Of a DNA stretch of 64,000 nt, positions 12,220-23,947 are shown in pieces; the stretch's first letter is position 1; each line of letters opens with the position of its first letter. The stretch comes from Eustoma russellianum. Taxonomy: Eukaryota > Streptophyta > Magnoliopsida > Gentianales > Gentianaceae. The notes below the pieces were generated by a model. The model was given only the letters and a program-made list of their open reading frames with translations. It was not told the origin of the DNA and did not search any database. The position numbers were made by a program, and so were the translations under genes. The stretch is from NCBI GenBank assembly GCA_036186865.1, contig AP025071.1, positions 14,970,036 to 15,034,035 of the forward strand, written 5' to 3'.

Positions 12220-15200
12220 TGTAGAGAAAAAGGGGTTTGAGTGATTTTCAAATACATGATTTAAATGTGCACAAAAACGAGCATAAGATAAAACGTGCAT
12301 AAGATATACATGTATGATTTTCAAATACATGATTTAAATGTGCACAAAAACGAGCATAAGATAAAATGTGCATAAGATATACATGTATGCATGATACGTT
12401 GCTATTACTTGCCTTATTTAGCTTATATATAATGTTGCCGGACTAACGAGCCATGAAGCGTTAAAGCTTACATCATATGGCAAACATTTTTTGTGTTTAT
12501 ACTATTTTCAGGTGCCACTATTAATGAACTAAACTAGTTCATTAAGTGAAGTACTTAGTTTATTAAACTAAGTAGTTCATTAAAGGAAGACACATTTGGA
12601 AAAGGCACAAAGGCAACAAAGCTAAGGAAGGAAAGTTTTCTCCTCCTCCCCTCTTTAATGTGACACGCCACATATACATATATTATATATATTTTCAGAT
12701 TTTTTAAGAAAAAGCACATACACATGTATTCCAACGTACTACCGACACGTTATATATTTTACGTACGTATGTTAACGTCACAGCACTATACTTAACTCAT
12801 ATTTATGAGTATATTCAGGTCTTATATCATATGATATAAGATATGGTGATGACAAATCAAATACGACACGATAAAAGGTTCTAAACCGAAAATTATCGTA
12901 TCTGGCGAATACCGAAACTTCGTCAACGTGTCACATACTTGCCATAAATAAATGGCCAGCCCCTATACTTCAAAATTCCATACAAATTTCGTGGGTTACA
13001 TAAAAAATTCAGCCAAAAATACTTTCCGTGTTGGCACACACAAATCACCCCACATTAAGGCCAAAATATGAAGATTCCAAGTTTAATTTTGTCACATGTG
13101 AATGGTACCACTTTAGACCACCAAGTGCTGAGATTTAAAGTATATATTATATATATTATGTATAACATAATATATATATAACATGTGCAAAAGTTGGAAT
13201 TTAAATTAGAGAAAAATCGGGTAATCGATAAATATCGAAAATTCGGTTTTCTACGCACACAACACATGGAACGTTTTTGGTACATCATGTGACACGTATC
13301 TAGACACTTTTTACATATGTTATACATCTTAAAGTGTTCTAGAAAATTAAATTAAGGGCTGATTGGAATATAACATGTGTGTATTATTAAATGTGCATTA
13401 TTTTACAAAGTTAGCAAAAATAAATTTCAGCACATGCACATACATATCCAACGCCACCTACAGCTGAGATGGAGTTTATTTGGAGCCTTGTTGGCATATT
13501 GATTGGTCAAGGATCAATCATACAATGTTGGTGAATTAAAGAGAGAAGCTACAAATGGTAAGAATTCAAAATTTGTCTCTCTTATATCACATGCTGAAAA
13601 TTTCAGCATGCTAAACAAGGCTGGCCGAATTTTGTCATATAAATGTGATATACTTTATCATCTTTTATTGTGTGATTGATTGGAAGAAGAAATGGAAATG
13701 ATTTGAATATTATTTAAATTAATAAAGTGTGATATTTTATATATCACACATGCTGAAAATTTTTCAGCATGTGTGAGACATGTGTAGGCCGAATTCTAGA
13801 GCTTAATAGTGTCCAAGTTCATTTCTCATGAGATAAAGTTATTTACCATCAATTGGTGATTCATTTTAATTAGAAAAATCAAAGAAAAATGGTAATATTT
13901 TGAACTTTATCTCCATGTGTCACATGCTGAAAATTCAGCATGGTAACACCTATTATGGCCGATTTCTTGGCTTAGCAAGGAAGGAATTGTTGTCTTGCAA
14001 TTTATGTGATAATCTTATACTTTATGGAAATTATTTTGTGATGATTTTGGCACATGTTTTAAGTGTTATTCTCAGATTTTTCTAAGTCATCAATGATGAC
14101 AACATTCAACCAATCATGAAGTGCCAAGTAAGCAAAGCTTAAATGATCATCCAATAAGAAGATGCCAAGTAAGCAAGACCATGTCACAATGATGTCTTAC
14201 ATCCTCCCAAGGACTTAGAAGATAATTTTCAAGAGGGAGACTACACTCTAGGGGGGCGGCCAAAACAAATTAAAAGGAGAGAAAGAAGAGCAAAACAAGA
14301 ACAAGAACAAGAGTTGCAAATTAAAAGGTCAAAAGTGTTCTAGCCTTCTTCTTCTACATTCTCTTTCTTTCTTTCTTCTTGTAAGCCTATTGTATTCATA
14401 TTCTTCAATCTTGAATAGGCTTGACATAGACCACCACTCATTATATATCTTTGTAAAAGATTGATCAAGGTGTGATCAATCTTCAATCTTGCAAGGTGGT
14501 GGTGTTCGTGCGAATTGTATTGAACATAAAAGGTTTGTAAAGGGTTGGAGTTGGTGTGTAACTCCATCAACCCTGTGGTAAGGTGTTTTTGAGTTGTGTG
14601 ATTAGTGTGAACCAAGGAAGGTGTTCCTTGAAGACTGAAGTAGGTTGTTGATAACCGAACCAGTATAAAATTCTTGGTCTCATTTACTTTCAGCACTGAT
14701 TTTCTGTTTCAGCACTGTTTACTGTTATTAATCACGTTCGTAAAAATAGTAAACGAACTTCAAAAATCACAAAACTTTCAGAAAATATAACCACACATTC
14801 TAGGGTTTGTTTGGCGCAAGTTTCAACCCTTTTGGACAAGTATAAGTCATTCAAACGTCCAAAGTTCTGAGACTAGTGCAGTCTGGTTTTCAGGCTTGCA
14901 AAGGTTGAGACTTTGATCGTATTTGACTAACTTCCCAAAAGAATTTTTCAAAACTGTTTCAACCTATTTAAATATAACATAAAGGGGTTAGTGTTTAAAT
15001 TTTCAGATCATTTGGAGTTGTGTACAAATAGGAATTAATTTTTCAAATCAGTGTATCGATTCTGGCAGATTTGCGTAATCTGACCACCAACGATTTTTTT
15101 CAAGGGGTTAGAGGTTGAATTTTAATCTGAAATTTTTAGGAGATACTCATAACATCTGAGTCTAAGTTCTCTCCAAATTTCAGAGTTTTTGAAGACCTGA

Positions 15201-15355
15201 AACCTAGTTTTCAAAACGTTTTAAAACTGGTCCTGAAAACAGAAAATGTTTTCAGAAGTTGGGTTTTTGGTTTAAAACTATTTTAAAAACCACATTTTCC
15301 GCACCCACTATTCAACCCCCCCCCCCTCTTCTAGTGGTGCCTTGCAGATCCTACA
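12220..15355 (+). repeat. 3' LTR of gag-only copia element
   Basis: This 3136-bp partner of 6884-10015 has scattered substitutions, small indels and 11 rather than 14 C in the C-run. It keeps the tandem 73-bp repeat (12243-12315, 12316-12388) and all three hairpins (13590-13610, 13749-13771, 13923-13942). It ends CCTACA just before the TAAAC target duplication. Confidence 0.93.
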
Positions 15356-16005
15356 TAAACCAGATTTGAAAATTTGGAATTTTGGAACTTTGGATATTTG
15401 GAAAACTTTGGTTTTGGTTTTAGAAATTTTAGCATTGCATTGTTTTAGAAAATTGTGTCACGTTTGGCTTGGACTAACCCCTGATTGGGCTATGTGATGT
15501 GTCTTTGTTGGGTTTAATTGTTTCCTTTGATTTTAATTGTTAAGGATAGAGCAGTAAATTTATTTGCGAATGAGAAGCATGCTATTTTTCATATTCTTCT
15601 TATTTTCATTACACTTGCTTCTCCGTGTATGATCTTATGGTACCTATAGTGAGGTTACTTGCTAGGCGATGTGTCGCTTATACTACACTCTTATTTTTTT
15701 AGATGACCAGGATTATTATTTAGTTTACGTCGAGGATGACCTGTATTGAGAGATTTGATTTGCTCGTGGCCTTTAAGGAAATTTATGATGATGAGTTAGA
15801 GGACTATTCAGTTTTAGACATTTGTGCAGACGTAGTTATTTGTTTCTTTTTATTTCCGACATCGTATTGGTTTTGACCTAGACCTTTGCACGATATTTAT
15901 TATATTTGATGATTTCAAGGAGACTTCTGCTGACGTGTATTTGTTTCATCTTTGACGCCTTGTATTTTCCTTACCATAATATGGCGGGTGAGTCGTTTTG
16001 TTACA
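15356..16005 (+). repeat. gypsy 5' LTR, last segment
   Basis: This resumes the gypsy LTR after the copia insertion and matches 27116-27320 plus 32813-33268. It contains the AGAGCAGTAAATTTATTTGC stretch into which the LINE inserted in the sister LTR. It ends GTTACA, the inverted partner of the TGTAAC start. Confidence 0.88.
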
Positions 16006-16007
16006 GG

Positions 16008-16020
16008 TGGTATCAGAGCA
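16008..16020 (+). other. primer binding site of the gypsy element (tRNA-Met)
   Basis: TGGTATCAGAGCA begins two bases after the LTR end and is an exact plant initiator tRNA-Met site. Confidence 0.9.
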
Positions 16021-16028
16021 TGTCTCTA

Positions 16029-19000
16029 TGTAGTGTCCCACCCAGGACCAGGGTCTTGGCACAGTGCACCCGTCGTACTCTACTACGAGAAGTACAAGGC
16101 GTCGATAACGTCTATATGCACGTCGACATAAACATGTATCGAAATAGCGAAAGAATCATAAAATAGACAAAACATAATCGACATGCAATATGTGTCATAA
16201 CTAAATCTGAGTACATCAGAGTATCATCAGTACAAAAGATCTTGATACAAATCTGGAATGAACATAAGTACAAACTACAATAGCTGGGCCCACAACTCCT
16301 CACGGATGATCTAGCCCGGCTCATTGTCAATAGTGTCTAAATCTTGCTCTCGGGCCTCTGCAAGATGGTCAAAATAGGGAATGAGCGATAACGAATCGCT
16401 CAGCAAGTATGTCCGCCGGGGTTCGTCATGTGGACCATGCATGGGAGACGAGATGATAAAATAAATACCGTGAAAGTAAGGAAATGAAAACTTCTATCCA
16501 TTTACAAATACAGTGACCAATAAAGTAATAAACATAAATGTCGGATAACTATATAAAGTACGAAAATAGAGTCACCAGATGAACTTATATAATATACCCT
16601 ATCATCTCTTTCATTACTTGTTCAATCTTCTTATAATCCATGGTTTATACTAAGTCCCAATTGTTTTATATTCGTGTCACGAGTCACGTTCTATTTGGCA
16701 ACTTGGGCGTACTATGTGTCTAAGGATGTATCTTTTTCAGTAACTTGGGAGATATGCATATGCTCGTATATAGGTGTAATATGATTCATTCTTCAGAACT
16801 TTTTAAAACGTAACATTTTCATAACCTTCATATCAAAACTTTTCAAAACTTGGCTATAGAACTTTTCATATACGAACGATAACACACAACATACCGATTG
16901 ATTCCATATGCGGTCGCATATACCAATATGAATCCCATGTTCCAAACATGGTGTTACATCATACGTATATGTGAATAATTGTAACATTTGTAAGGCAGAG
17001 ATCTCTTGTTGCGGACAAGGTGTTACACTCGGCCAAATAGGGTATGGAACATACATATGCCTATGACACCAGCCTCTCCTAGGTTCCATTGTCATGTGGC
17101 ACATCGGGTAACTGTAACATACTATATGCCCCTAACATCCTTTGTCCTACACCTGATGTCAGCCCGGCCTCTAATAATAACATATGATCATATAACAAAC
17201 ACATAACTGTGTCATCGGAATCAATTGTCTCGTGGTATGGTTTGTTAAAATCCTTTTAAAACGTATCACATGATAAAACATTTCCGTCAAAATATTTCGC
17301 GTGAGAAAATATTTTCGTTTCAAAACTTTGATTCGTTTATGCATGCATGTAGGCTCAGTTTTGGGCTTATTTGACCATCTAACAATTTCAGCACTTAAGT
17401 CCAACATTTGGCACATGTTCCATATCATAACTCAAGTGAAATACTCATTTTGCCCTTTTCTAATAACACTCGGTTTTGGGTTCAAACAGCCCACTTTTTG
17501 GGCTCAATCCACTAATATTATTATCTTAAATTGTCAAATTTTCATATTGTTTCATAGTTAACCAATTCAGCCCACTTTTGGCCTTGTCATCTAATATCAT
17601 TTCTTTAATTTACTTGTTTAACCCATTATCTACTGAGTAACCCATATAACATACATTACATATATCTTTGTATACATATAACCAAGTAAATTTCAAAGCG
17701 ACTTCATTGGTATACATATGCACATACTTAGCCGAATTTGTACATTGGCCATATAACACATTTTTCATCATTTAAAATATATTTCATATGCATTTTTGTG
17801 TGTAGATATGGAAACAACTCTTTTGATAGATTTATGTGTGTATGACCGAGAGGTGGGGAGTTCATCTCACACACATTCCACCACTTAACACTCCAACATA
17901 CTATGATTATGAACATGCAATTTGATGTGGTGACATATGGCATATAACATACTTGTCCTACACACTTTTTCTTCTTGATCATGTATTATACTTTTCATTT
18001 CAACACATTTAGAACAATGCATGCTAGTGTCCATCATGAACATAAGAACAATGATCATGGTGATGATCATGATGAAATTCACATGCAAATACATATGATG
18101 ATGGATACCATGAAAACACACATTCTTAGGCCATGATCATCAAGATTACACATCAAAATGATGGTGATGAAGCATGTGTAATAGTGGTAGCCAAAGCAGC
18201 CCCATTTATGGATGATTATGCATGAAAATGGCATGATGATCATCAAGGAAACAATATTTTGTGTCCAAGCATTATAACATGAATTATGATGTATCACCAT
18301 CATGCTAAATCAAGACCATCAGCATGCATAAACACTAAAAATTATGGAGAAACGCATATGTGATGATCATCATAAAAACACATAAGAAAATGATGCAAAG
18401 TCTGGTTCTTAGTACACTTTTTCAAGAAAGTGTAAATGAACCAACACTTTTTAGGAAATGAGACATGCGTGCTCTCTTATCTTCTACATGTAACATGCAT
18501 GTTCATATGAAGACTAGACATACCATAAACATCACATGCATGACACTTTTTCATATCATTATGGTCATAAGTAAATACACAATCAAAAATCCTACACCAA
18601 TCTTCACATTTGAAGCATGCAAGAACACTTCTTACATAGCCATAGGAAGAAAGTTTCTTGAACATAATGCATGAATGATCTATGCTTGAAGATGAACATA
18701 AATGTTATACATTTGAATATGCATGAAGAAACCAAGAAGAATACTTGTCTTTTCCTGGACTTAACCTTAAAATAGAAGAAGATTTCTTCTCCTTCCTTCT
18801 TGGTGTAACTTTTGGCCTATAGAGCTAAGAAGGAGATGATTTAAGTATTTTGGAGAAAGAATATTTAGAAGTCTCTAACATCAATACTTAAGAAAGATCT
18901 TACCTTAGTGTTGGTTGAAAGTTTTCTAGCCTTGCATGTCCTTTTCCTCACCTAAACTTGAAGAAATTTCCTTCTTTTCTTCTTGTATGACCCACGGGTT

Positions 19001-20358
19001 TGGTAGGGAATTGGGGTTGGAGTACTTCAATTTTTGGTTTAGAGAGGGAAAAGAGGAATGTTCTTAGTGTGGATAAAGATAGAATGGGGGGGAAATGAAC
19101 AAGTGAGAATAATTTATCCTCATATGTAGACTTGGCCGAGAAATGAAGAGGAAGAATAGGGGTTGGAGAAGCTTGTCTGCTTGGGAGTGAGATGAATTAG
19201 AGAAAATGGTAAAGTAAAGAATAATTTCTCTCTTGGTCTTGCTTGACCAAAATTATAGTATGTGAAAGGGGTGAAGAATCTTCAATGCGTCTTGGAGGAA
19301 AGATGGAGACTTGAATTTCTTCATGAAGTTGAGAGAGAGTTATTCTTGGTTAGAAGGAAAGAAATGAGTGGAGTTGGATTATAGTGGAATGTTCTTTCCT
19401 TGTTCTTGGTTAGAGAGGTTTCTTGAAGACTTGAAGGCCTTGATTTGGCTTGATGAATAAAGAGAGGATTTTATCTTGTGGGAGTGAATGAATGGAAGGG
19501 AATGGATTAGAAATAAAATGTGTCTTCCTTTACCCTTCTTTGGCAAAGATTTTGATGAAGTGGGGGAGGAATCTTCACCACTATTTTGGTTGGGAAGGGG
19601 ATAAAATGGTGGGGTGTAAGAATGCGTGTTGTATGGTTGGGTGGAAAGTTGGAATTGTAAGAAGCTTTTCTTTTCTTACATGACAAATGATGGCAAGATA
19701 AGAAATATTGGGTTTGAACTTTTTTGGAAGAAAGTGGAGTTGGTGTGTAAGAATGCATGTTGTGTAAGTGGTAGAAGAAAATCATGTGTAATAAAAAAAG
19801 AGTGGAGTAAAATGGAAGACAATTTCTTGTCTTACTTAAGAGGGTTGGCGGTTAAGTGGTGAAGGGGGTGAAGTGTGAGTGTTTTCAAAGAATAAGAGGA
19901 TTAGTGGGAAGAAAGTGGATAGAATTTGTTCACTTGTAATTTTTTTTATTTGGTGTAAGAAACCTAATATTAATGGTAAAAGAATAAATGAAATATTCTA
20001 CTTGGGCACACTAGGGGCGTTCATGGGGCATCTTAGTGGGTAGAATAGGACAAAATTTTTGTCCACCTTCTATGTCCTACATTCATTTTTCTTTAATTTA
20101 ATTTCAAATAAAGGTTGTGTCTTATTTTATATTCCTATTTAATGATTCATCCACATTTTATGTTAAGCAAGGTTTTAAATTTTGCCGAAGTTATTTATCA
20201 CTTAGGGTTCCTTCTTAATTTTAATGTGTGATAATATTTTACTTATACCGCATATCGCGATACAACAATTGTACTTAATTTTATTCAGTATGCCCTATGT
20301 TAATACCATAATCTTCTTGTTTTAATTTTCTAACGACTCTGGGATGCGGGTCGTAACA
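16029..20358 (-). mobile_element. 4.33-kb LTR-like insertion (probable Ty3 solo LTR, reversed)
   Basis: The insert starts TGTAGTGTCCCACC and ends GGGTCGTAACA. It is flanked by CTCTA (16024-16028) and CTCTC (20359-20363), a 4/5 target duplication. Read on the minus strand it begins TGTTACGACCCGC and ends GGTGGGACACTACA, a form typical of large Ty3/gypsy LTRs. I found no primer site, coding domain or second LTR, so a solo LTR is the best reading. Open frames inside (e.g. 19492-19862) show no domain. It includes a hairpin GAGCGAT/ATCGCTC at 16383-16401 and a tract rich in TGATGATCAT-like words at about 18000-18370. Confidence 0.7.
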
Positions 20359-20670
20359 CTCTCGATCCATGGCAGAAACATAAATTTAGGTCTTGATCTT
20401 ATAAGTTAAGTTACGGTTTTTCTCTTAAGGTAATATTTTAGACTTAAGCATTTGATACTAAGTAATGACTTTAGAAGTAAGTTTTGACATTAAACTTAAG
20501 GGATGATCAGGTGAGGCACGCATACATAGTTATACTAGGCATTTTAATTGTTTATCTCATTAAGTTTAAATTTCACATTTTATTTACCCTTACCCGGCCA
20601 TTTCAGTTCCATTTATTTATTTAAGAATACAAATTTTGATAAATCGTGTAAAACGTGTTGTTACAACATC
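20359..20670 (+). other. gypsy leader, 3' part
   Basis: This is the untranslated leader between the nested LTR insertion and the Gag start ATG near 20671. No gene or RNA structure is evident. Confidence 0.6.
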
Positions 20671-21736
20671 ATGCCACCAAGGAGAGATCACAATGGTGAT
20701 GGCAACGAAAATAATCAGGGCGAGGTGCCTCGGGCCCTGACAGAAACGCCTGCTGCCTTATCGCAGGTTCTGACCCAGGAACAACAGCAACAGAACCAGC
20801 CGCCACCTCCGCAGATAGGCCTTTGATTCTTCTACCAGGAGATGATAAAGGCCCATGTTCTGATATTCAAAGGCATCACTGACTCTGATGAAGCTGAAAC
20901 ATGGTTAAAGGAGGTAGGGAATAACCTCCATTCATTGTAGCTACCCAGGAAGATCCTGGTAGAAGTTGTCACACTATTCCTGTTGGGAGAGGCAGAGAAA
21001 TGGTAGAACCGAGCCGTGCTAAATCTCCCTCAGCCGGTTTCATGGCACTAGTTCAGGGAGGAGTTTCGCACATACTATGTTCTGGCTACAGCGATTCTCC
21101 AGAAGATGACTGCATTCTAGGCTCTAACACAGGGGACCATGATGGTATCAAAATACTCTAATAAGTTCCATGCCCTGGGGAGGTTTGTTCCATCGACCAT
21201 GGCAGACACCCGTCTTAAGATGCTGAAGTTCGAGACAAGTCTTAATTCTCACATCCGTCCATGCATTGTGAACGCAAATGCGAGGAACTTCAGAGAGTTG
21301 TGGGAGGTGTGCCACTAGGTCGAGGATGATGTATAGAGGGTGGCTACTGTGGAGAAGAATAAGAGGCCTCGTGAGGAGGCTAGCGGCAGCAGACTCGGGA
21401 AGTGGGTCAAGATGCGAGACGCTAGCCAGAGGGCCGACCATTCAGGCCCCAGCAGCAGCCACCGCAGCAGCAGCAGTATGCCATTTAGAGTTTAGCCAGT
21501 CGAGACTCCTACTTGCACGGAATGTGGCAGGAGCCATACAGGGGACTGTTGGAGGAAAATGGAGGCATACTTCAACTGTGGCAAAAATGTCCATATGGTG
21601 AAGGATTGTCTCAAGCCGCGGAGGATACCCCCAAAGGCGGCTCTACAGCAGCATCAACGAGGTCGGCCACGGCCAAATGCACGATTTTATGTCATGACGG
21701 ACACCAAGGTTCAGGGGTCCAATGACGTAATAGCAG
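20671..21736 (+). pseudogene. Ty3/gypsy Gag with many stops
   Basis: The reading starts MPPRRDHNGDGNENNQ, the usual start of Tekay/Del-type Gags. It continues through a degenerate retrotransposon Gag domain: FKGITDSDEAETWLKEV, GEAEKW, FREEFRTYYV and YSNKFHALGRFVP are the familiar landmarks. Two zinc-knuckle-like segments follow, CTECGRSHTGDCW and FNCGKNVHMVKDC, the second with its first Cys changed to Phe. At least seven in-frame stops interrupt it. Gag would form the particle shell; this copy cannot. Confidence 0.85.
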
Positions 21737-21817
21737 GTACATTTATCGTTTTGAGTCTTTACTTGGTTATGATAATATTAGATGTGTAACCCTGTATTTG
21801 AACCCATAATCCCTTAG
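21737..21817 (+). other. intron-like GT-AG segment 1 (81 bp) in gag-pro
   Basis: The segment starts GTACATTT and ends CCCTTAG. Removing it joins ...DVIAG to VVLLNKVPTNVLFDS in one frame, the normal gypsy protease entry. Left in place it brings stops. It is AT-rich, with no homology to gypsy coding sequence. Confidence 0.6.
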
Positions 21818-22180
21818 GCGTCGTACTATTGAATAAAGTCCCAACCAATGTTTTGTTTGATAGTTTTTCTAGACACTTGTTCGTTGCTAAGAGGTTTGTC
21901 AAGAACCTCCAAAGCAGTCCTGAATGGTTAGAGACATCGTACCATGTGCTTGCAGCTGGAAACCAGGTGATTGTCTCACACCACTTGTACAAGACTTGTA
22001 GATTGGAGATCGAGGATTAGGAGTTCGAAGCGGCATTGGTACCAATCCAGATGAGCGATTCGATGTAATTCTGGGCATAGATCAGTTGGCCAAATATTAT
22101 GCCCATATTGACTTCAGGCAGAAGCAAGTTTTGTTCAAGGACCCTACTAAGGAGGACTTTACATATCAGGGAACACAAAG
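21818..22180 (+). pseudogene. gypsy aspartic protease, active site lost
   Basis: The reading gives PTNVLFDSFSRHLFVAKRF, where functional enzymes have DSGA-type loops. Gly-Ala is replaced by Phe-Ser, so cleavage activity is not expected. A stop at 22018 follows. A frame change then leads to FDVILGIDQLAKYYAHIDF, the usual flap/C-terminal region, and a further stop. Confidence 0.75.
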
Positions 22181-23405
22181 TTGAGGAAGCTGCCTCGCAA
22201 CATCTATCTGACCGCAGCACGAGCATACAAGGCATTGAGGAAAGGAGATGAGGGTTTTCTTGTATATGCTCTAAACGCTGATGTAGAGACTCCATCGATC
22301 GATGATATCTCAATGGTGAGAGAGTTTAAGGACGTCTTCCTTGATGAGCTACGAGGTTTACCACCAGGTAGAGAAGTGGAGTTCGAGATCAATCTGATAT
22401 CAGAAGCTGAGCCGATCTCGAAAGTGCCCAACAGAATGGTACCAACTGAGTTAAAGGAGCTCAAGGAGCAGTTACAAGAGTTGCTGGACAGCAAGTTCAT
22501 GAGACCTAGTGTTTTGCCTTAGGAAGCACTAGTCTTATTTGTGAAGAAGAAAGACGGTAGCATGAGGCTCTGCATCGATTATCGTGAGCTCAACAAGATC
22601 ACGATAAAGAATAAGTATCCACTACCAAGGATCGATGACCTCTTCGACCAGTTAAAGGTAACACATTTTCAATTCTGTAAGTTTGTATATTGCAAATACC
22701 AACACATATAAGACAAAATTGTGTGCAGGGCGCCAAATCATTTACAAAGATTGATCTCTGGTCGGGCTATCATCAGTTGAGAATCAAGGCCGAGGATGTA
22801 GCAAAGACAGCGTTCCACACCAGATATGGGCATTACGAGTTTCTTGCGATGCCCTTTGGATTGACGAATGCACCTGCGGTCTTTATGGATTTGATGAACA
22901 CCATGTTCAAGGAGAAGCTGGATTGGTTCCTGGTGGTGTTCATCGACGACATATCGATGTATTCTCCTGATGAGGAGATGCATGCTGGACATTTGCAAGA
23001 GGTGTTAAAGATTCTCAAAAAGAAGAAGTTGTATGCAAAGTTCAACAAGTGCGAGCTTTTGTTGAGGAGTGTGACCTTTCAGGTCACATGATTTCTGAAG
23101 AGGCATTGTGGTGGATCTGAAGAAAATAGAGGCAATTACAGAGTGGCACCAACCTACAAATGTCACCGAGGTGCATAGCTTTCTTGGCCTTGCCGGATAT
23201 TACCGCAAGTTCCTATAGGGATTTTCAAGGATTGCAGTTTCACTAAGCCGATTGACATAGAAAAAGACTAAGTTCGAGTGGATCTCTGAGTGTGAGAAGA
23301 GTTTCGCTGAGTTGAATAGGAGGTTAACAACTGCACCAGTCTTGGCACAACCCTCCGGTACTGAAGGGTTTGTCATCTATGGTGACACCTCAAAAAATAG
23401 GCTAG
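22181..23405 (+). pseudogene. gypsy reverse transcriptase, interrupted
   Basis: The reading contains EFKDVFLDELRGLPPGREVEF, a gypsy RT entry; MRLCIDYRELNKITIKNKYP; and, after a 71-bp intron-like segment, FTKIDLWSGYHQLRI. It then shows FGLTNAPAVFMDLMN and the catalytic VVFIDDI box. LYAKFNKCELLL is followed by a frame change near 23090. A connection domain (SFLGLAGYYRKFL, FEWISECEKSF) and the RNase H entry (GFVIYGDTSKNRLG) run to 23405. In-frame stops occur near 22521, 23217 and 23258. The enzyme copied element RNA; this copy is dead. Confidence 0.88.
22658..22728 (+). other. intron-like GT-AG segment 2 (71 bp) in RT
   Basis: GTAACAC...TGTGCAG lies exactly between IDDLFDQLK and GAKSFTKIDL, which are contiguous in related gypsy RTs. 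Its removal restores the reading frame between whole codons. Confidence 0.65.
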
Positions 23406-23474
23406 GTATATGCATATAAATTTTCAATTTATAATTGCGTTCATATAAGCTCTAGCCTAACGCTTTGATTATAG
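23406..23474 (+). other. intron-like GT-AG segment 3 (69 bp) in RNase H
   Basis: GTATATGC...GATTATAG lies between DTSKNRLG and CVLIQE, adjacent in normal RNase H. Removal joins the split Gly codon in frame. A CTAAC branch-point-like word occurs about 15-20 bases before the end. Confidence 0.65.
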
Positions 23475-23947
23475 GGTGCGTATTAATACAAGAGAAAGAG
23501 TCACCGCCTGCACCTTGAAACATTTGAATCCATATGAGCATAACTACCCCACTCATTATTTTGAGCTTGCCACGGTTGTGTTTGCATTGAAGATTGGTGG
23601 CATTATTTGTATTGGGAGAAGTCTGAGGTCTATATGGATCATAAGATCTTCAAGTATTTGTTTACGTAGAATGAGCTAAATATGAGGTAGAGATGATGGT
23701 TGGAGCTGATAAAAGACTACAATTTGACCATCAGTTATCATCCGGGAAGGCAAATAGAGTGGCAGATGCATTGAGTCAGAAGTCGAGTCACTCGAGACAG
23801 GCCCCACTGGAGCGTGACATTAAGGAGTTCGACTTGGATATTGTTGGTTCTACAGCAAACGTCTTAGCAGCGTTGATTATTACACCGACACTCGTGGAAC
23901 GAATAAAAGACACCCAGAAGAATGATGATACTCGCAGCAATATCTGA
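23475..23947 (+). pseudogene. gypsy RNase H and pol linker
   Basis: CVLIQE is followed by a frame change. HLNPYEHNYPTHYFELATVV, VFALKI and then YHPGKANRVADALSQKS-type sequence follow, the standard end of gypsy RNase H. Several frame changes and stops are present near 23500-23700. RNase H would remove template RNA. Confidence 0.82.

Larger units (their letters stand above)
6884..15355 (+). mobile_element. gag-only (non-autonomous) copia element, SIRE/Maximus-like, 3.1-kb LTRs
   Basis: Two long LTRs (6884-10015 and 12220-15355) start TGTAGAG and end CCTACA. The element is flanked by exact TAAAC duplications (6879-6883 and 15356-15360). The 2204-bp interior contains a primer site, one gag gene and a purine tract. 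Protease, integrase, RT and RNase H are absent. The gag type, the WVPKG tail and repeated GGGGGAG blocks before the 3' LTR are typical of SIRE/Maximus copia elements. Being bounded by target duplications, it must have inserted with this structure or lost pol afterwards; enzymes would have come from a relative. Confidence 0.88.

Noticed and set aside
19492..19862. Overlapping frames near the end of the 4.33-kb insertion
   Set aside because: No domain and opposite-strand overlap; located inside an LTR-like repeat.
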